Positions 8,191 to 16,900 of a stretch of DNA of 24,112 nucleotides are shown one piece after another. The notes below the pieces were generated by a model. It was not told the DNA's origin, searched no databases, and saw only the letters and a list, made by a program, of their open reading frames with translations. The DNA is from CBFDBF01 sp050287725 (GTDB lineage Bacteria; Pseudomonadota; Gammaproteobacteria; Chromatiales; Chromatiaceae): positions 1-24,112 of the forward strand of contig JBNKCL010000007.1 in assembly GCA_050287725.1 (NCBI GenBank), in the 5' to 3' direction. Numbering within the stretch: position 1 is the stretch's first letter; every line of letters starts with the position of its first letter. The position numbers and the translations under genes are program-made.

Positions 8191-9543
8191 GTGGCCAAAC
8201 ATGAAATGAAAGCGTCTCGGCAGACCACGCAAGCCGAAAAAATTCAAATCGCCGGGGATGATCGCAACTATCGGATCCTTGGCTATTGCGCACTGCTTGT
8301 AACCTTCGTATTTTTTTTCGGATGGGCGTCACTGGCTCCTCTGCAAAGCGCGGTGGTGGCAAAGGGTCGTATTATCGTTTCGTCCCAGAATAAAATCGTG
8401 CAGCATTTGGACGGAGGACTGGTCAAGGAGATTAAGGTCAAGGATGGCGACCTGGTCGAGCAGGGACAGCTTCTGTTAAGCCTGGACGATACCTCGTTGC
8501 AGATTCAGCTGGAGAACACCCGGGAGCAGTTGCTGGAGGTGCGCGCCAGTCTGGAACGCCTGATCGCGGAGCGTGATGAGAAACCGGAGTTGCAATTCAG
8601 CGATGCCCTTCGTCGCCAGGCGGCTTCGGAATCCGCCGACAGGATACTGAAAACACAGCAGCAGCTTTTCCAGTCCCGCCGGCAGGCGCAGGTGGAGGAA
8701 CGTGACGTACTGCAGCAGAGATTGGCGCAGGCGGAAAAGCAGATCACCCACAGTAAAAGGCTGATCGAGACACTGCGGCAAAGACTCGCCTTGGTGAACG
8801 AGGATCTGAAGGGGTTGCGTCAGTTGGCGGAAAAGAATCTGGTTTCCAAGTCAAAGCTGCGGGAAGTGCAAAGAGTCAGCGCCGAGCTGCAGGGGGATAT
8901 CGTCGAGCAGCAGGGCGTGATCGCCGGGTTGGAGGAGTCGAAACCAGAGATCATGCATCAGATCAGTCTGCGAAAAGAGGAGTACAAAAGCGAAGTCAAC
9001 AGCGGTATTCATGAATTTCGGAGCCGACAGTCGGATCTCAGTGCGCATGAGCGCGATTTATTGGACAAGTTGTCGCGGATCGCCATTCGCGCGCCGGTGG
9101 CGGGAAAAGTGAAGGGATTCAATGTGGTGACCCTGGGTGCCGTCATCAAGGCGGGCGAGCCGATCATGGAGATCGTGCCGTTGGCGCAGGAGTTTGATAT
9201 CCAGGCGAGGGTTTCGCCGATGGATATCGATGTGCTGCATTCCGGATTGAAGGCAGAGGTCAGATTCCCGGTATTTGACGGTGCCAGGCGTTTCCCCAGT
9301 CTTTATGCGAGTCTCCAGGATATCTCCATCGACACCTATCGGGACGAGAGTAACGACCAGTCCTACTATAAGGCCACGCTCAAGGTGGATCCCGGCAGTA
9401 CCGGGGTGCTTGCCGAGAGGCATCTGCAATTGGTGTCCGGTATGTTGGTCGATGTGATGATCAATACCGGAGAACGAACCCTGATGGACTATCTGATTGC
9501 GCCGTTCGAAGAGATGCTGGCGCGCGCCTTCAACGAGGCGTGA
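8191..9543 (+). CDS. Type I secretion membrane fusion protein (HlyD family)
   Basis: Periplasmic adaptor of 450 residues joining the ABC exporter to an outer-membrane channel. A short cytoplasmic N-terminus is followed by one membrane helix (about residues 28-50, rich in F, V and L). Next come the first half of a biotinyl/lipoyl-like beta domain (QNKIVQHLDGGLVKEIKVKDGD), a long Gln/Glu/Leu/Arg-rich coiled-coil hairpin (about 100-290), and the second lipoyl half and beta-barrel (RAPVAGKVKGFNVVTLGAVI). Length and order match the HlyD/PrtE family. It starts at GTG 8191, 24 bases after the exporter stop, with AAAGGG just upstream. Its end overlaps the convergent flavoprotein gene by 14 bases. No tolC-like gene follows, so the channel must be encoded elsewhere. 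Confidence 0.92.
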   Translation: MAKHEMKASRQTTQAEKIQIAGDDRNYRILGYCALLVTFVFFFGWASLAPLQSAVVAKGRIIVSSQNKIVQHLDGGLVKEIKVKDGDLVEQGQLLLSLDDTSLQIQLENTREQLLEVRASLERLIAERDEKPELQFSDALRRQAASESADRILKTQQQLFQSRRQAQVEERDVLQQRLAQAEKQITHSKRLIETLRQRLALVNEDLKGLRQLAEKNLVSKSKLREVQRVSAELQGDIVEQQGVIAGLEESKPEIMHQISLRKEEYKSEVNSGIHEFRSRQSDLSAHERDLLDKLSRIAIRAPVAGKVKGFNVVTLGAVIKAGEPIMEIVPLAQEFDIQARVSPMDIDVLHSGLKAEVRFPVFDGARRFPSLYASLQDISIDTYRDESNDQSYYKATLKVDPGSTGVLAERHLQLVSGMLVDVMINTGERTLMDYLIAPFEEMLARAFNEA

Positions 9544-10948
9544 GCATCGGTTTCAGTTCCGTAATTGGGCCGTCGTTCTTGGTCTGCACTTTTGTGTAGC
9601 AGTCATAAAGAGCCGCCTGCAACGCCTCTTCGATTACCGGATGGTAGAAAGGCATGCGCAGCAACTCGCCCACGGTGAGTTCCTGCTGGATACACCAGGA
9701 GAGGAGGTGGCCGAGATGCTCACCCCGGACGCAGAACATCTCCGCACCCAACAGCCGACCGCTGGCCTGGTCGGCATAGACCCGCAGCATCCCCTTGTTT
9801 TTCCCCATGATCAGGGCGCGCCCCACCGGTGGGAACTGGACCTCTCCCACCGCCGTGGTCTTCGGATTTAACTGGGACCAACGCGTCCCGACCAGGCAGA
9901 TGTTCGGATCGCAGAAGACGATCCCCAGCGGAGTTTTGCGCTGAAAGGCGCTGATCGCATCTTGGGCGGCGTTCAGACCCGCGATCCGTCCTTCGTCCCC
10001 CGCCTCGTGCAGCAGCGGGCGGTCGCCGTTCACATCACCGGCGATGAAGATGTGGGAGTCGCCGCACTGCATGGTGTGCGGATCGTACAAAGGGATTCCC
10101 CGCGGGCTGCATTCGATCCCCGCCTGTTCCAGATTCAGTCCTTCCAGGTTGGGGATACGTCCGAGACTCGCCAGTACTTTCTTCACAACCACCGAGTGTT
10201 CCCCGGCGGTGACTCGCAGACCTTTTTCCTCAGGGGTAATTTCCGCCGCCTTCCCCAGGTGCATGGGGAACTCCCGCGAGAGAGTATTGATGGCGTTCTT
10301 GGCCACCTCCGGATCACTGAGTCCGCCGATGCTCTCCAACAGGTCGAATCCGGTGACCTCGACCCCCAAACGCGCCAGGGACTGGCCCAATTCCAGGCCG
10401 ATGGCTCCCAGGCCGATTACCGCCATCGACTCCGGCAGTTCCTCCTGTTCGAACAGTTCGTCGGTGGTAAGGATGCGATCCCGAAATGCATTCCAGGCGG
10501 CAGGGATCAGAGGGCGTGAGCCGGTGGCGATGATGATGCGTTCCGCCCGGATTCTTTGCTTCCCCACCTCCAGCGTGTGGGGGTCCAGAAAACGGGCATT
10601 GCCGCGCAGAAGATGTTGCTTGTCCATCTGGTCGGTGCTGTGCGAGAGCACCCGTTCCACAAAGGTATCGCGTAGCTCCCGCACATGTTCCATCGCTTCG
10701 CCGGTATCAAGCTTCAGATCGGTCCGTCCCGTGATGCCATAGCGATCCATGGTGTGCCGGCGGTGGTACTCCTCGGCAACCTGGATGAAGGCCTTGGAGG
10801 GCATGCAGCCGACCCGGGCGCAGGTGGTGCCGAGCGTTCCGCCGTCTATTAACACAAAACTCTTGCCTGAGGCCCGTACCTTGCCAAGAGCATATAGACC
10901 GGCACTGCCGGCACCGATGATGGCGACATCAACATCTTTTTCTTTCAC
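9530..10948 (-). CDS. Dihydrolipoamide dehydrogenase-like FAD/NAD(P) disulfide oxidoreductase
   Basis: Cytoplasmic homodimeric flavoprotein of 472 residues in the class I pyridine nucleotide-disulfide oxidoreductase family. Visible marks are the FAD-binding GAGSAG (residues 12-17), the redox pair C43 and C48 in TTCARVGCMPSK, an NAD(P)-binding AVIGLGAIGLELG, the second FAD motif IFIAGDVNG, and the C-terminal HPVIEE (H436, E441) that matches the catalytic His-Glu pair of lipoamide dehydrogenases. No 2-oxoacid dehydrogenase genes are nearby, so it may instead serve a standalone reductase role. Start is GTG with GGGAGAT upstream. It diverges from msrA with 196 bases between the starts. Confidence 0.85.
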   Translation of the reverse strand: MKEKDVDVAIIGAGSAGLYALGKVRASGKSFVLIDGGTLGTTCARVGCMPSKAFIQVAEEYHRRHTMDRYGITGRTDLKLDTGEAMEHVRELRDTFVERVLSHSTDQMDKQHLLRGNARFLDPHTLEVGKQRIRAERIIIATGSRPLIPAAWNAFRDRILTTDELFEQEELPESMAVIGLGAIGLELGQSLARLGVEVTGFDLLESIGGLSDPEVAKNAINTLSREFPMHLGKAAEITPEEKGLRVTAGEHSVVVKKVLASLGRIPNLEGLNLEQAGIECSPRGIPLYDPHTMQCGDSHIFIAGDVNGDRPLLHEAGDEGRIAGLNAAQDAISAFQRKTPLGIVFCDPNICLVGTRWSQLNPKTTAVGEVQFPPVGRALIMGKNKGMLRVYADQASGRLLGAEMFCVRGEHLGHLLSWCIQQELTVGELLRMPFYHPVIEEALQAALYDCYTKVQTKNDGPITELKPMLTPR

Positions 10949-11144
10949 GGCTGATCTCCCGATTCCTTATTACTGCATCCCGCCCGTCCGTTGGAGCAGA
11001 ACGGTATAGACCGATTTTAGCGGACCCGGGGCTCAATGTATCGCTTAACCCTGTGACGAGAAGGTGTTTAGAGCGGAAACCGATCACAGTGGCGGGTAGT
11101 CTACTCTATATAAGAAGTATGAGTATGCAACCAGAGGTGGAGAA

Positions 11145-11789
11145 ATGATGCGATCAATATCATTAATAATAGGTTTGCTGGCTGTGCTGACCGTTCCGGC
11201 CCAGGCGGCCAAAACGGAGACTGCGATCTTTGCGGGAGGGTGTTTTTGGTGCGTGGAGGCGGATTTCGACCATGTGCCGGGGGTAACGGAGACCATCTCC
11301 GGATTTACCGGCGGTCATGTGGATAATCCTACCTACCGTCAGGTCTCGCATGGCGGCACCGGGCATAAGGAGGCGGTGAAGATCACCTTTGATCCGGCGG
11401 TGGTCAGCTATGAGAAATTGCTCGATGTGTACTGGCATTCGGTGGATCCTACCGATCCCGGCGGCCAGTTCTGCGACCGGGGCGAGAGTTATCAGACCGC
11501 AATATTCGTGAACAGCGAGGAGCAACGGCGCCTTGCCGAGGCCTCCAAGGAGGCGGCGGAGAAAGAGCTTGGGCAGAGTGTCGTAACCCCCATTCTTGAC
11601 GCCGGGCCCTTCTGGCCGGCCGAGGCGTATCACCAGAACTACTATCAATCACAGGATCGAACGCTCACAAGGTTCGGTTATGTCAAAAAATCCGACGCCT
11701 ATAATGGATACCGTGAAGGCTGTGGTCGCGATGCTCGAGTGGAGGCGGTGTGGGGCAAGAGCGCACATCGGGGTATCGAAAAGCACTGA
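11145..11789 (+). CDS. msrA: Exported peptide methionine-(S)-sulfoxide reductase
   Basis: Reduces methionine-S-sulfoxide in proteins back to methionine. The first ~21 residues form a signal peptide (MMRSIS, a hydrophobic core, then VPAQA before AKTE), so this copy acts in the periplasm. The catalytic GGCFWCVEADF motif places the nucleophile at C33. GFTGGHVDNPTY, GHKEAVKITFDP, the VDPTDPGGQFCDRGESYQTAIF block and the closing EGCGRDARVEAVWG (C193, a likely resolving cysteine) are all present. At 214 residues it is the normal length for MsrA plus leader. GGTGGAG precedes the ATG; a second ATG follows immediately at 11148. A periplasmic MsrA needs an electron donor, which is not identifiable here. 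Confidence 0.95.
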   Translation: MMRSISLIIGLLAVLTVPAQAAKTETAIFAGGCFWCVEADFDHVPGVTETISGFTGGHVDNPTYRQVSHGGTGHKEAVKITFDPAVVSYEKLLDVYWHSVDPTDPGGQFCDRGESYQTAIFVNSEEQRRLAEASKEAAEKELGQSVVTPILDAGPFWPAEAYHQNYYQSQDRTLTRFGYVKKSDAYNGYREGCGRDARVEAVWGKSAHRGIEKH

Positions 11790-11833
11790 AGAATATTTAC
11801 TTGTTTTCCCGCGGTCGTGGCGGGCGACTGCGT

Positions 11834-11854
11834 CATCGGTCATCCGATGCTTTT
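11834..11854 (+). terminator. Probable intrinsic terminator after msrA
   Basis: CATCGG (11834-11839) and CCGATG (11844-11849) form a 6-bp stem with a 4-base loop, followed by CTTTT at 11850-11854. It lies 45 bases after the msrA stop, which suits a short terminator. The T-run is brief, so strength is uncertain. Confidence 0.45.
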
Positions 11855-11861
11855 CCCTGTG

Positions 11862-11891
11862 TTGAGGGCCTCTTCGGTTTGCGCTAAACCG
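11862..11891 (+). promoter_or_regulatory. Weak promoter-like pair overlapped by an inverted repeat, upstream of the NRPS operon
   Basis: TTGAGG (11862-11867) and TAAACC (11885-11890) are 17 bases apart and give a poor sigma70 match. CGGTTT (11875-11880) and AAACCG (11886-11891) form a perfect 6-bp inverted repeat over the -10 position. This could be an operator or simply a hairpin. The operon must be transcribed from somewhere in 11855-12064, since a probable terminator precedes it. Confidence 0.2.
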
Positions 11892-12064
11892 GGGCATTAA
11901 AGGCCGTCAGCGGCTGCTTCGCGTCCGTCCGTCCGTTCCGGCTGGCTGCTATTTCCGTTTGTTGATAGGCTTGGTCCGGTGTGCCGGGTAGCCTCGGGGT
12001 TGCCGCGGCATCAGGGTTGCGGGGCCGGCGCTGTGCGGCCATTTCGGGGTTCGGGGAGCGACGG

Positions 12065-13918
12065 ATGGCAAGTCAGTTGATGCGGAACGATACCATCCTT
12101 TCACTGCTGCGCGGTGGACGGGCGTTGTTCCCGGAGCATCCGGCCATCACGGCACCGGGGGAGTCCCCTTTATTCTATCTTGAACTGCTGGCGCTGATGG
12201 AGGAGGCCGGGGCGGAGCTGCAGCGTGCCGGAATCTCCGCTGGAGATCGGGTCGCGGTGGTGCTTCCCGATGGCCCGCTTATGGCTGCCGTCGCCCTTTC
12301 GTTGATGGGGCACGCTTCTTGTGCTCCGCTCAATCCCGCTTATCGAGAGGAGGAATTCCGATTTTATCTGGAAGATCTCATGCCGCGTGCCGTGGTACTG
12401 GAGAAGGGGGATGATGGGGTGGTCGCCGGGGTGGCTCGGGAGCTAGGGATTCCCGTTTTTCGGGTGCAAGCGGAGAGCGGGGCAGCGGGGCGATTTCGGA
12501 TTTTAACAATACCGGGAGAGACGGCCGGTCGAGGCAATACGCCACAAGCCGATAGTGAAGCGTTGGTGCTTCACACCTCGGGTACCACTTCCCGGCCTAA
12601 AATGGTCCCGCTCAGCCAACGCAACCTAGTGCGTTCGGCACTCAATGTCGCCGCCACCCTTCAGTTATCGCCAGCGGATCGCGGCCTCAGTGTCATGCCG
12701 CTGTTTCATATTCACGGACTGGTGGCGTCGCTCTTAGCTCCATTGGCGGTCGCCGGCTCGGTGTGTTGTACCCGGGGGTTTCAGGCGGACCGGTTTCTGG
12801 AGTGGCTGCGACATGAAGGGATCAGTTGGTACAGCGCGGTGCCCACCATTCACCAGGCGGTCCTGGAGCATCTGGAAGAAGGCTCAGCGGCAGGTACGGG
12901 ACTGCGGCTGATCCGCTCCTCTTCGGCCGTCCTCTCCCCGATCGTCTTACAACGGCTGGAAACGGCGTTTTCGGTGCCGGTAATCGAGGCCTACGGGATG
13001 ACGGAGGCCGCGCACCAGATGACGAGCAATCCGTTGCCGCCCGCAGCGCGCAAGCCCGGGTCGGTGGGACTGGCGGCAGGCCCCGAGGTGGTGATAATGG
13101 ACCCTGAGGGGGCGCTGTTGGGTCCGGAGGAGAGGGGGGAGATCGTTATCCGTGGCGCAAACGTCATGACCGGTTATCACAACAATCCGGAGGCCAACCA
13201 CCAGGCCTTTTCCAACGGTTGGTTTCGGACGGGCGACCAGGGTTGGTTGGATCGGGAGGGGTATCTCTTCATTACCGGCAGACTGAAAGAGATCATCAAC
13301 CGCGGCGGAGAGAAGATTGCGCCACGTGAGATCGACGATCTGCTGATGACCCTTCCCGGGATCCGGCAGGCAGTGGCGTTTGCACTGCCGCATCCCACCT
13401 TGGGAGAAGATATCGCGGTTGCGGTGGTGGCGGAGGATAACGGTCTCTCGGAACAGGAAGTGCGCACATTTCTCTTTCGCCATCTGGCTGACTTTAAGGT
13501 TCCCTCTCAAGTGGTGTTTCTGGAGAGCATCCCCAAAGGGCCTACCGGCAAGGTTCAGCGGATCGGGTTGGCGGAAAAACTGGAGACGGCTCTGAGGCCC
13601 CCTTATGAGCAGCCCGCCGACGAAGTGGAATCGGTGCTGGCGGAGCTCATGGCCGGTTTGGTTGCGAGAGAGCGGGTAGGGCGTTTGGATAACTTTTTTG
13701 CACTCGGAGGCGACTCCCTGAAAGGGATACGTCTGATTACCCGAATCAATGAAATGTTCGAGCTGGAACTGCCTGTTACCACTCCCTTTCATCATCCCAC
13801 CGTGGCGGGGTTGGCCGCTGAGCTCATAGGATGTTCTTTGAAGACCCCGGGTTCACTTCTTTCTCGCTTGCAGGGAGAGGTGGAACGGCAAATCCCGAAG
13901 CGGGACGGAGAACCATGA
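12065..13918 (+). CDS. Acyl-activating enzyme fused to a peptidyl/acyl carrier domain (NRPS loader)
   Basis: Activates a carboxylic acid with ATP and loads it on its own phosphopantetheine arm, supplying the first unit for the megasynthase encoded next. Length is 617 residues. Residues about 10-510 are an AMP-binding ligase: LHTSGTTSRPKMVPLSQRNL (~169), VMPLFHIHGL, WYSAVPTIHQA, EAYGMTEAAHQM, FRTGDQGWLDREGYLFITGRLKEI and PTGKVQR (catalytic Lys). These motifs look closest to the oxalate-CoA ligase/Pcs60 branch, though the substrate cannot be read from them. Residues about 535-600 are a carrier domain with FFALGGDSL, whose Ser551 is the attachment site. Start at 12065 has GGGGAG at 12053-12058; the frame is open to 11981 but that stretch is Arg/Gly-rich and unlike the family. 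The stop overlaps the next start as ATGA. Confidence 0.88.
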   Translation: MASQLMRNDTILSLLRGGRALFPEHPAITAPGESPLFYLELLALMEEAGAELQRAGISAGDRVAVVLPDGPLMAAVALSLMGHASCAPLNPAYREEEFRFYLEDLMPRAVVLEKGDDGVVAGVARELGIPVFRVQAESGAAGRFRILTIPGETAGRGNTPQADSEALVLHTSGTTSRPKMVPLSQRNLVRSALNVAATLQLSPADRGLSVMPLFHIHGLVASLLAPLAVAGSVCCTRGFQADRFLEWLRHEGISWYSAVPTIHQAVLEHLEEGSAAGTGLRLIRSSSAVLSPIVLQRLETAFSVPVIEAYGMTEAAHQMTSNPLPPAARKPGSVGLAAGPEVVIMDPEGALLGPEERGEIVIRGANVMTGYHNNPEANHQAFSNGWFRTGDQGWLDREGYLFITGRLKEIINRGGEKIAPREIDDLLMTLPGIRQAVAFALPHPTLGEDIAVAVVAEDNGLSEQEVRTFLFRHLADFKVPSQVVFLESIPKGPTGKVQRIGLAEKLETALRPPYEQPADEVESVLAELMAGLVARERVGRLDNFFALGGDSLKGIRLITRINEMFELELPVTTPFHHPTVAGLAAELIGCSLKTPGSLLSRLQGEVERQIPKRDGEP

Positions 13919-16900
13919 AGGACCCGGTCGATTCCAATGTGGACGGTCCGGGGGCGTCGGCGTCGGCGAAACGAAGCCGGCTGCTGGGGAAACTTCTGCG
14001 TCAGCATCTTGATGGGGAACCGGGGGCGAATCCGGGAGATTTCGAATGTCCACCGGAACAAGAGGAGTTGCTCTCGTTCTCCCAGCAGCGACTCTGGTTT
14101 TTGGATCGTCTCGAGGGGCGTCCCAACCCTCTCTATAATGTTCCGTTCAGTTTCCATTTGGAGGGTCCGGTCAACCGGGAGGCGTTGCGTCGCGCAATCG
14201 GTCTTTTGGTAGAACGGCACGAGGCGCTGCGAATGGTGTTTCGGGAAGTGGCCGGTGAACCGCGGGTGGAATTGTTGGAGCCCTATGATCCGCTCACGCT
14301 GCTCGATCTATCGGACCAGCCGCCGGCGAATGCGGAACAACGGGGGCGGGAGCTGTTGGAGAAAGATGCACTGATCCCCTTCGATCTTGCGCGGGGACCG
14401 TTGTTCCGGATGACTTTGGTCACATTGGGGGAACGACGTTATCTGTTGCTCGGAAATATTCACCACATCATCAGCGACGGTTGGTCGCTCGCGGTTCTGT
14501 TGCGGGAGTTGGGCATCGCCTATAACGCATTCTGCGCGAATTCCGAGCCGAAGCTGCAACCGCTGCCGGTTCGATATCGAACATACAGCCACTGGCAGCG
14601 ACAGCATATGCAGGGAGATCTGCGGCAGCGTGAACTCGCGTTCTGGCGTTCTTATCTTTTCGGTGCGCCGGGACGATTGCGGTTGCCGACGGACCGCGAA
14701 CACCCGGCCCGCAATATGAATGAGGGGGGACGGGTTAATCTGACCTTGACCCGCGAATTGACCGCCGAACTGCGCCGACTGGCACTCACACGAGAATGCA
14801 CGCTGTTTATGGTGCTGTTTTCCGCTTTTAATCTGCTGTTGTATCGCTGCACCAGACAGCCGGATATCCCGGTCGGAATTACAGTCGCCAATCGGTTATC
14901 GCAGGAAGTGGAAGGAGTGATAGGTCTGTTTGTCAATACGTTGGTACTGCGCAGCCGGATCGAACCTGAGAAATCGTTCACGGAGTTCCTGGCGGAGACC
15001 CGCAACGCGAGTATCGCGGCATTTGACCACCAGGAACTGCCGTTCGAATATCTGGTGGAACAATTGCGTCCGGAACGTTCGCGTAGTCACAGCCCGTTGT
15101 TCCAGGTGATGTTTAATATGCGCAACATGGAAGCGGCGAAGCTGGAGCTTTCCGGCCTGCGGGTTAGCGAGAGGCAACGCGTCGGTATTGTGTCAAAGTT
15201 CAATCTGCACTGTGATGTTCAAGAAAACGAAGACCGGCTCAATCTGAGTTTCGTATATAACCGTGCGCTTTTCGATGAACCGCGGGTAACGGGATGGTTG
15301 GAACAGTATGAACGTCTGTTGCAACAGATTGTCATCGATCCGGAGCAATCGGTCGGCGTTCTCTCATCGGAGACGGAACAGGCGCAACAACCGCAGCACT
15401 TCTCTATTCCCCACACACCGGACACCGACTACCCCCGGGAATGCGCTATCCATCAACGGTTCGAGCAGCAGGCGGAACGTCGGCCTGAGGCGGTGGCGTT
15501 GAAGCGGAATGAGCAGGTCGTTTGTTATGGGGACTTGAACGAACGGGCTGAACGATTGGCGCGACACCTGCGTGCTCGTGGCGTGTCAGACGGGGAGCCG
15601 GTAGGTCTGTTTCTGGAACGATCGATAGAGCAGGTGATCGCGCTGCTCGGTATCCTCAAGTCGGGGGGCGCCTATTTGCCGTTGGATCCCGCCTATCCGG
15701 AGGAGAGGTTACGGTTCATGGTTCAGGACGCCGGGGTGAGGGTGGTGTTGGCGCATTCGGGAGAGGCGCTGTTCTTGGCGCAGACGGGAATAGAGGTGCT
15801 TCCGGTGGAGCCGGCAGCGGAATTGCCGTTGGAGAATGAGGAAACGTCGAACTCCGTGGTCGCGGGTGGGGAGACGGCGGCCTACGTAATGTATACCTCC
15901 GGATCCACCGGAACGCCCAAGGGGGTGGTGATCCCGCACCGTGCGGTAATGCGGCTGGTTGTGAATACGGATTATGTACAGTTGGGAGAGGGTGACCGTG
16001 TCGCCCAGGTTTCCAACAGTTCTTTCGACGCGGCCACTTTCGAGATTTGGGGGGCGCTGTTAAACGGCGCTACGCTGGTGATTATCGAGGGCGAGACCCT
16101 TCTTTCTCCCCCGGATCTTGCGGTGGAGCTGAAGCGGCACCGTATCACTACACTGTTTCTGACAACCGCCCTGTTCAATCTGATCGCGTATACCTTCCCG
16201 CAGGCCTTCCGGTCACTGCGAGATCTGCTGTTCGGCGGGGAACAGGTGGACCCTGAAGCGGTCCGCCGTGTTCTGTCCGGTGGAGCGCCGCAAAGGTTAT
16301 TGCATATGTACGGGCCCACGGAAAATACCACCTTTACCACTTGGCACCTGGTAACAAAGGTTCCGGCGGCCGGGGGTACGGTTCCGATCGGTCGGCCTGT
16401 CGCCAACAGTTCGGTTCACCTGCTGGATGACCAAGGACAATCGGTGGCGATGGGAGTAACTGGGGAGATTTACATCGGCGGCGACGGTCTGGCCTGCGGT
16501 TATCTCAATCGTCCGGAGCTGACAGATGAGCGGTTCAGGGAAATACCGGGCTTGGGGCGAGTCTATCGAACCGGGGACTTGGCCGAATTGCGCCCGGATG
16601 GGTCGCTCCAGTTTATCGGACGCCGCGATCGCCAGATAAAAATCCGAGGGTTCCGGATCGAACCGGATGAGATCGAAGTTGTACTGCGGTTGCATCCCAA
16701 GGTGCGGGATGCGGCGGTGGTGGAGCAGGGGGATGCTGAAGGGAGGCATCTGGCCGCCTATTTGGTTTCGGAGGGGGAACCGGAGGATGATTGGGAGCAG
16801 GAGGTGCGGCGTTACCTCTCTCTCCGGTTGCCCGGGTATATGATGCCCGGTTCGTTCACGCTCTTGAAGAAGTTGCCGTTGACCCCCAACGGTAAGCTGG

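Noticed and set aside
11922..11940. Short GTCC tetranucleotide run upstream of the NRPS operon as a phase-variation tract
   Set aside because: Only about three full units, too few to expect slippage, and not placed within a clear promoter or coding region.
13831..13914. Earlier ATG at 13831 for the NRPS
   Set aside because: It would overlap the loader by 88 bases and add unrelated residues. The ATGA junction with a ribosome-binding site at 13902-13910 is the better start.
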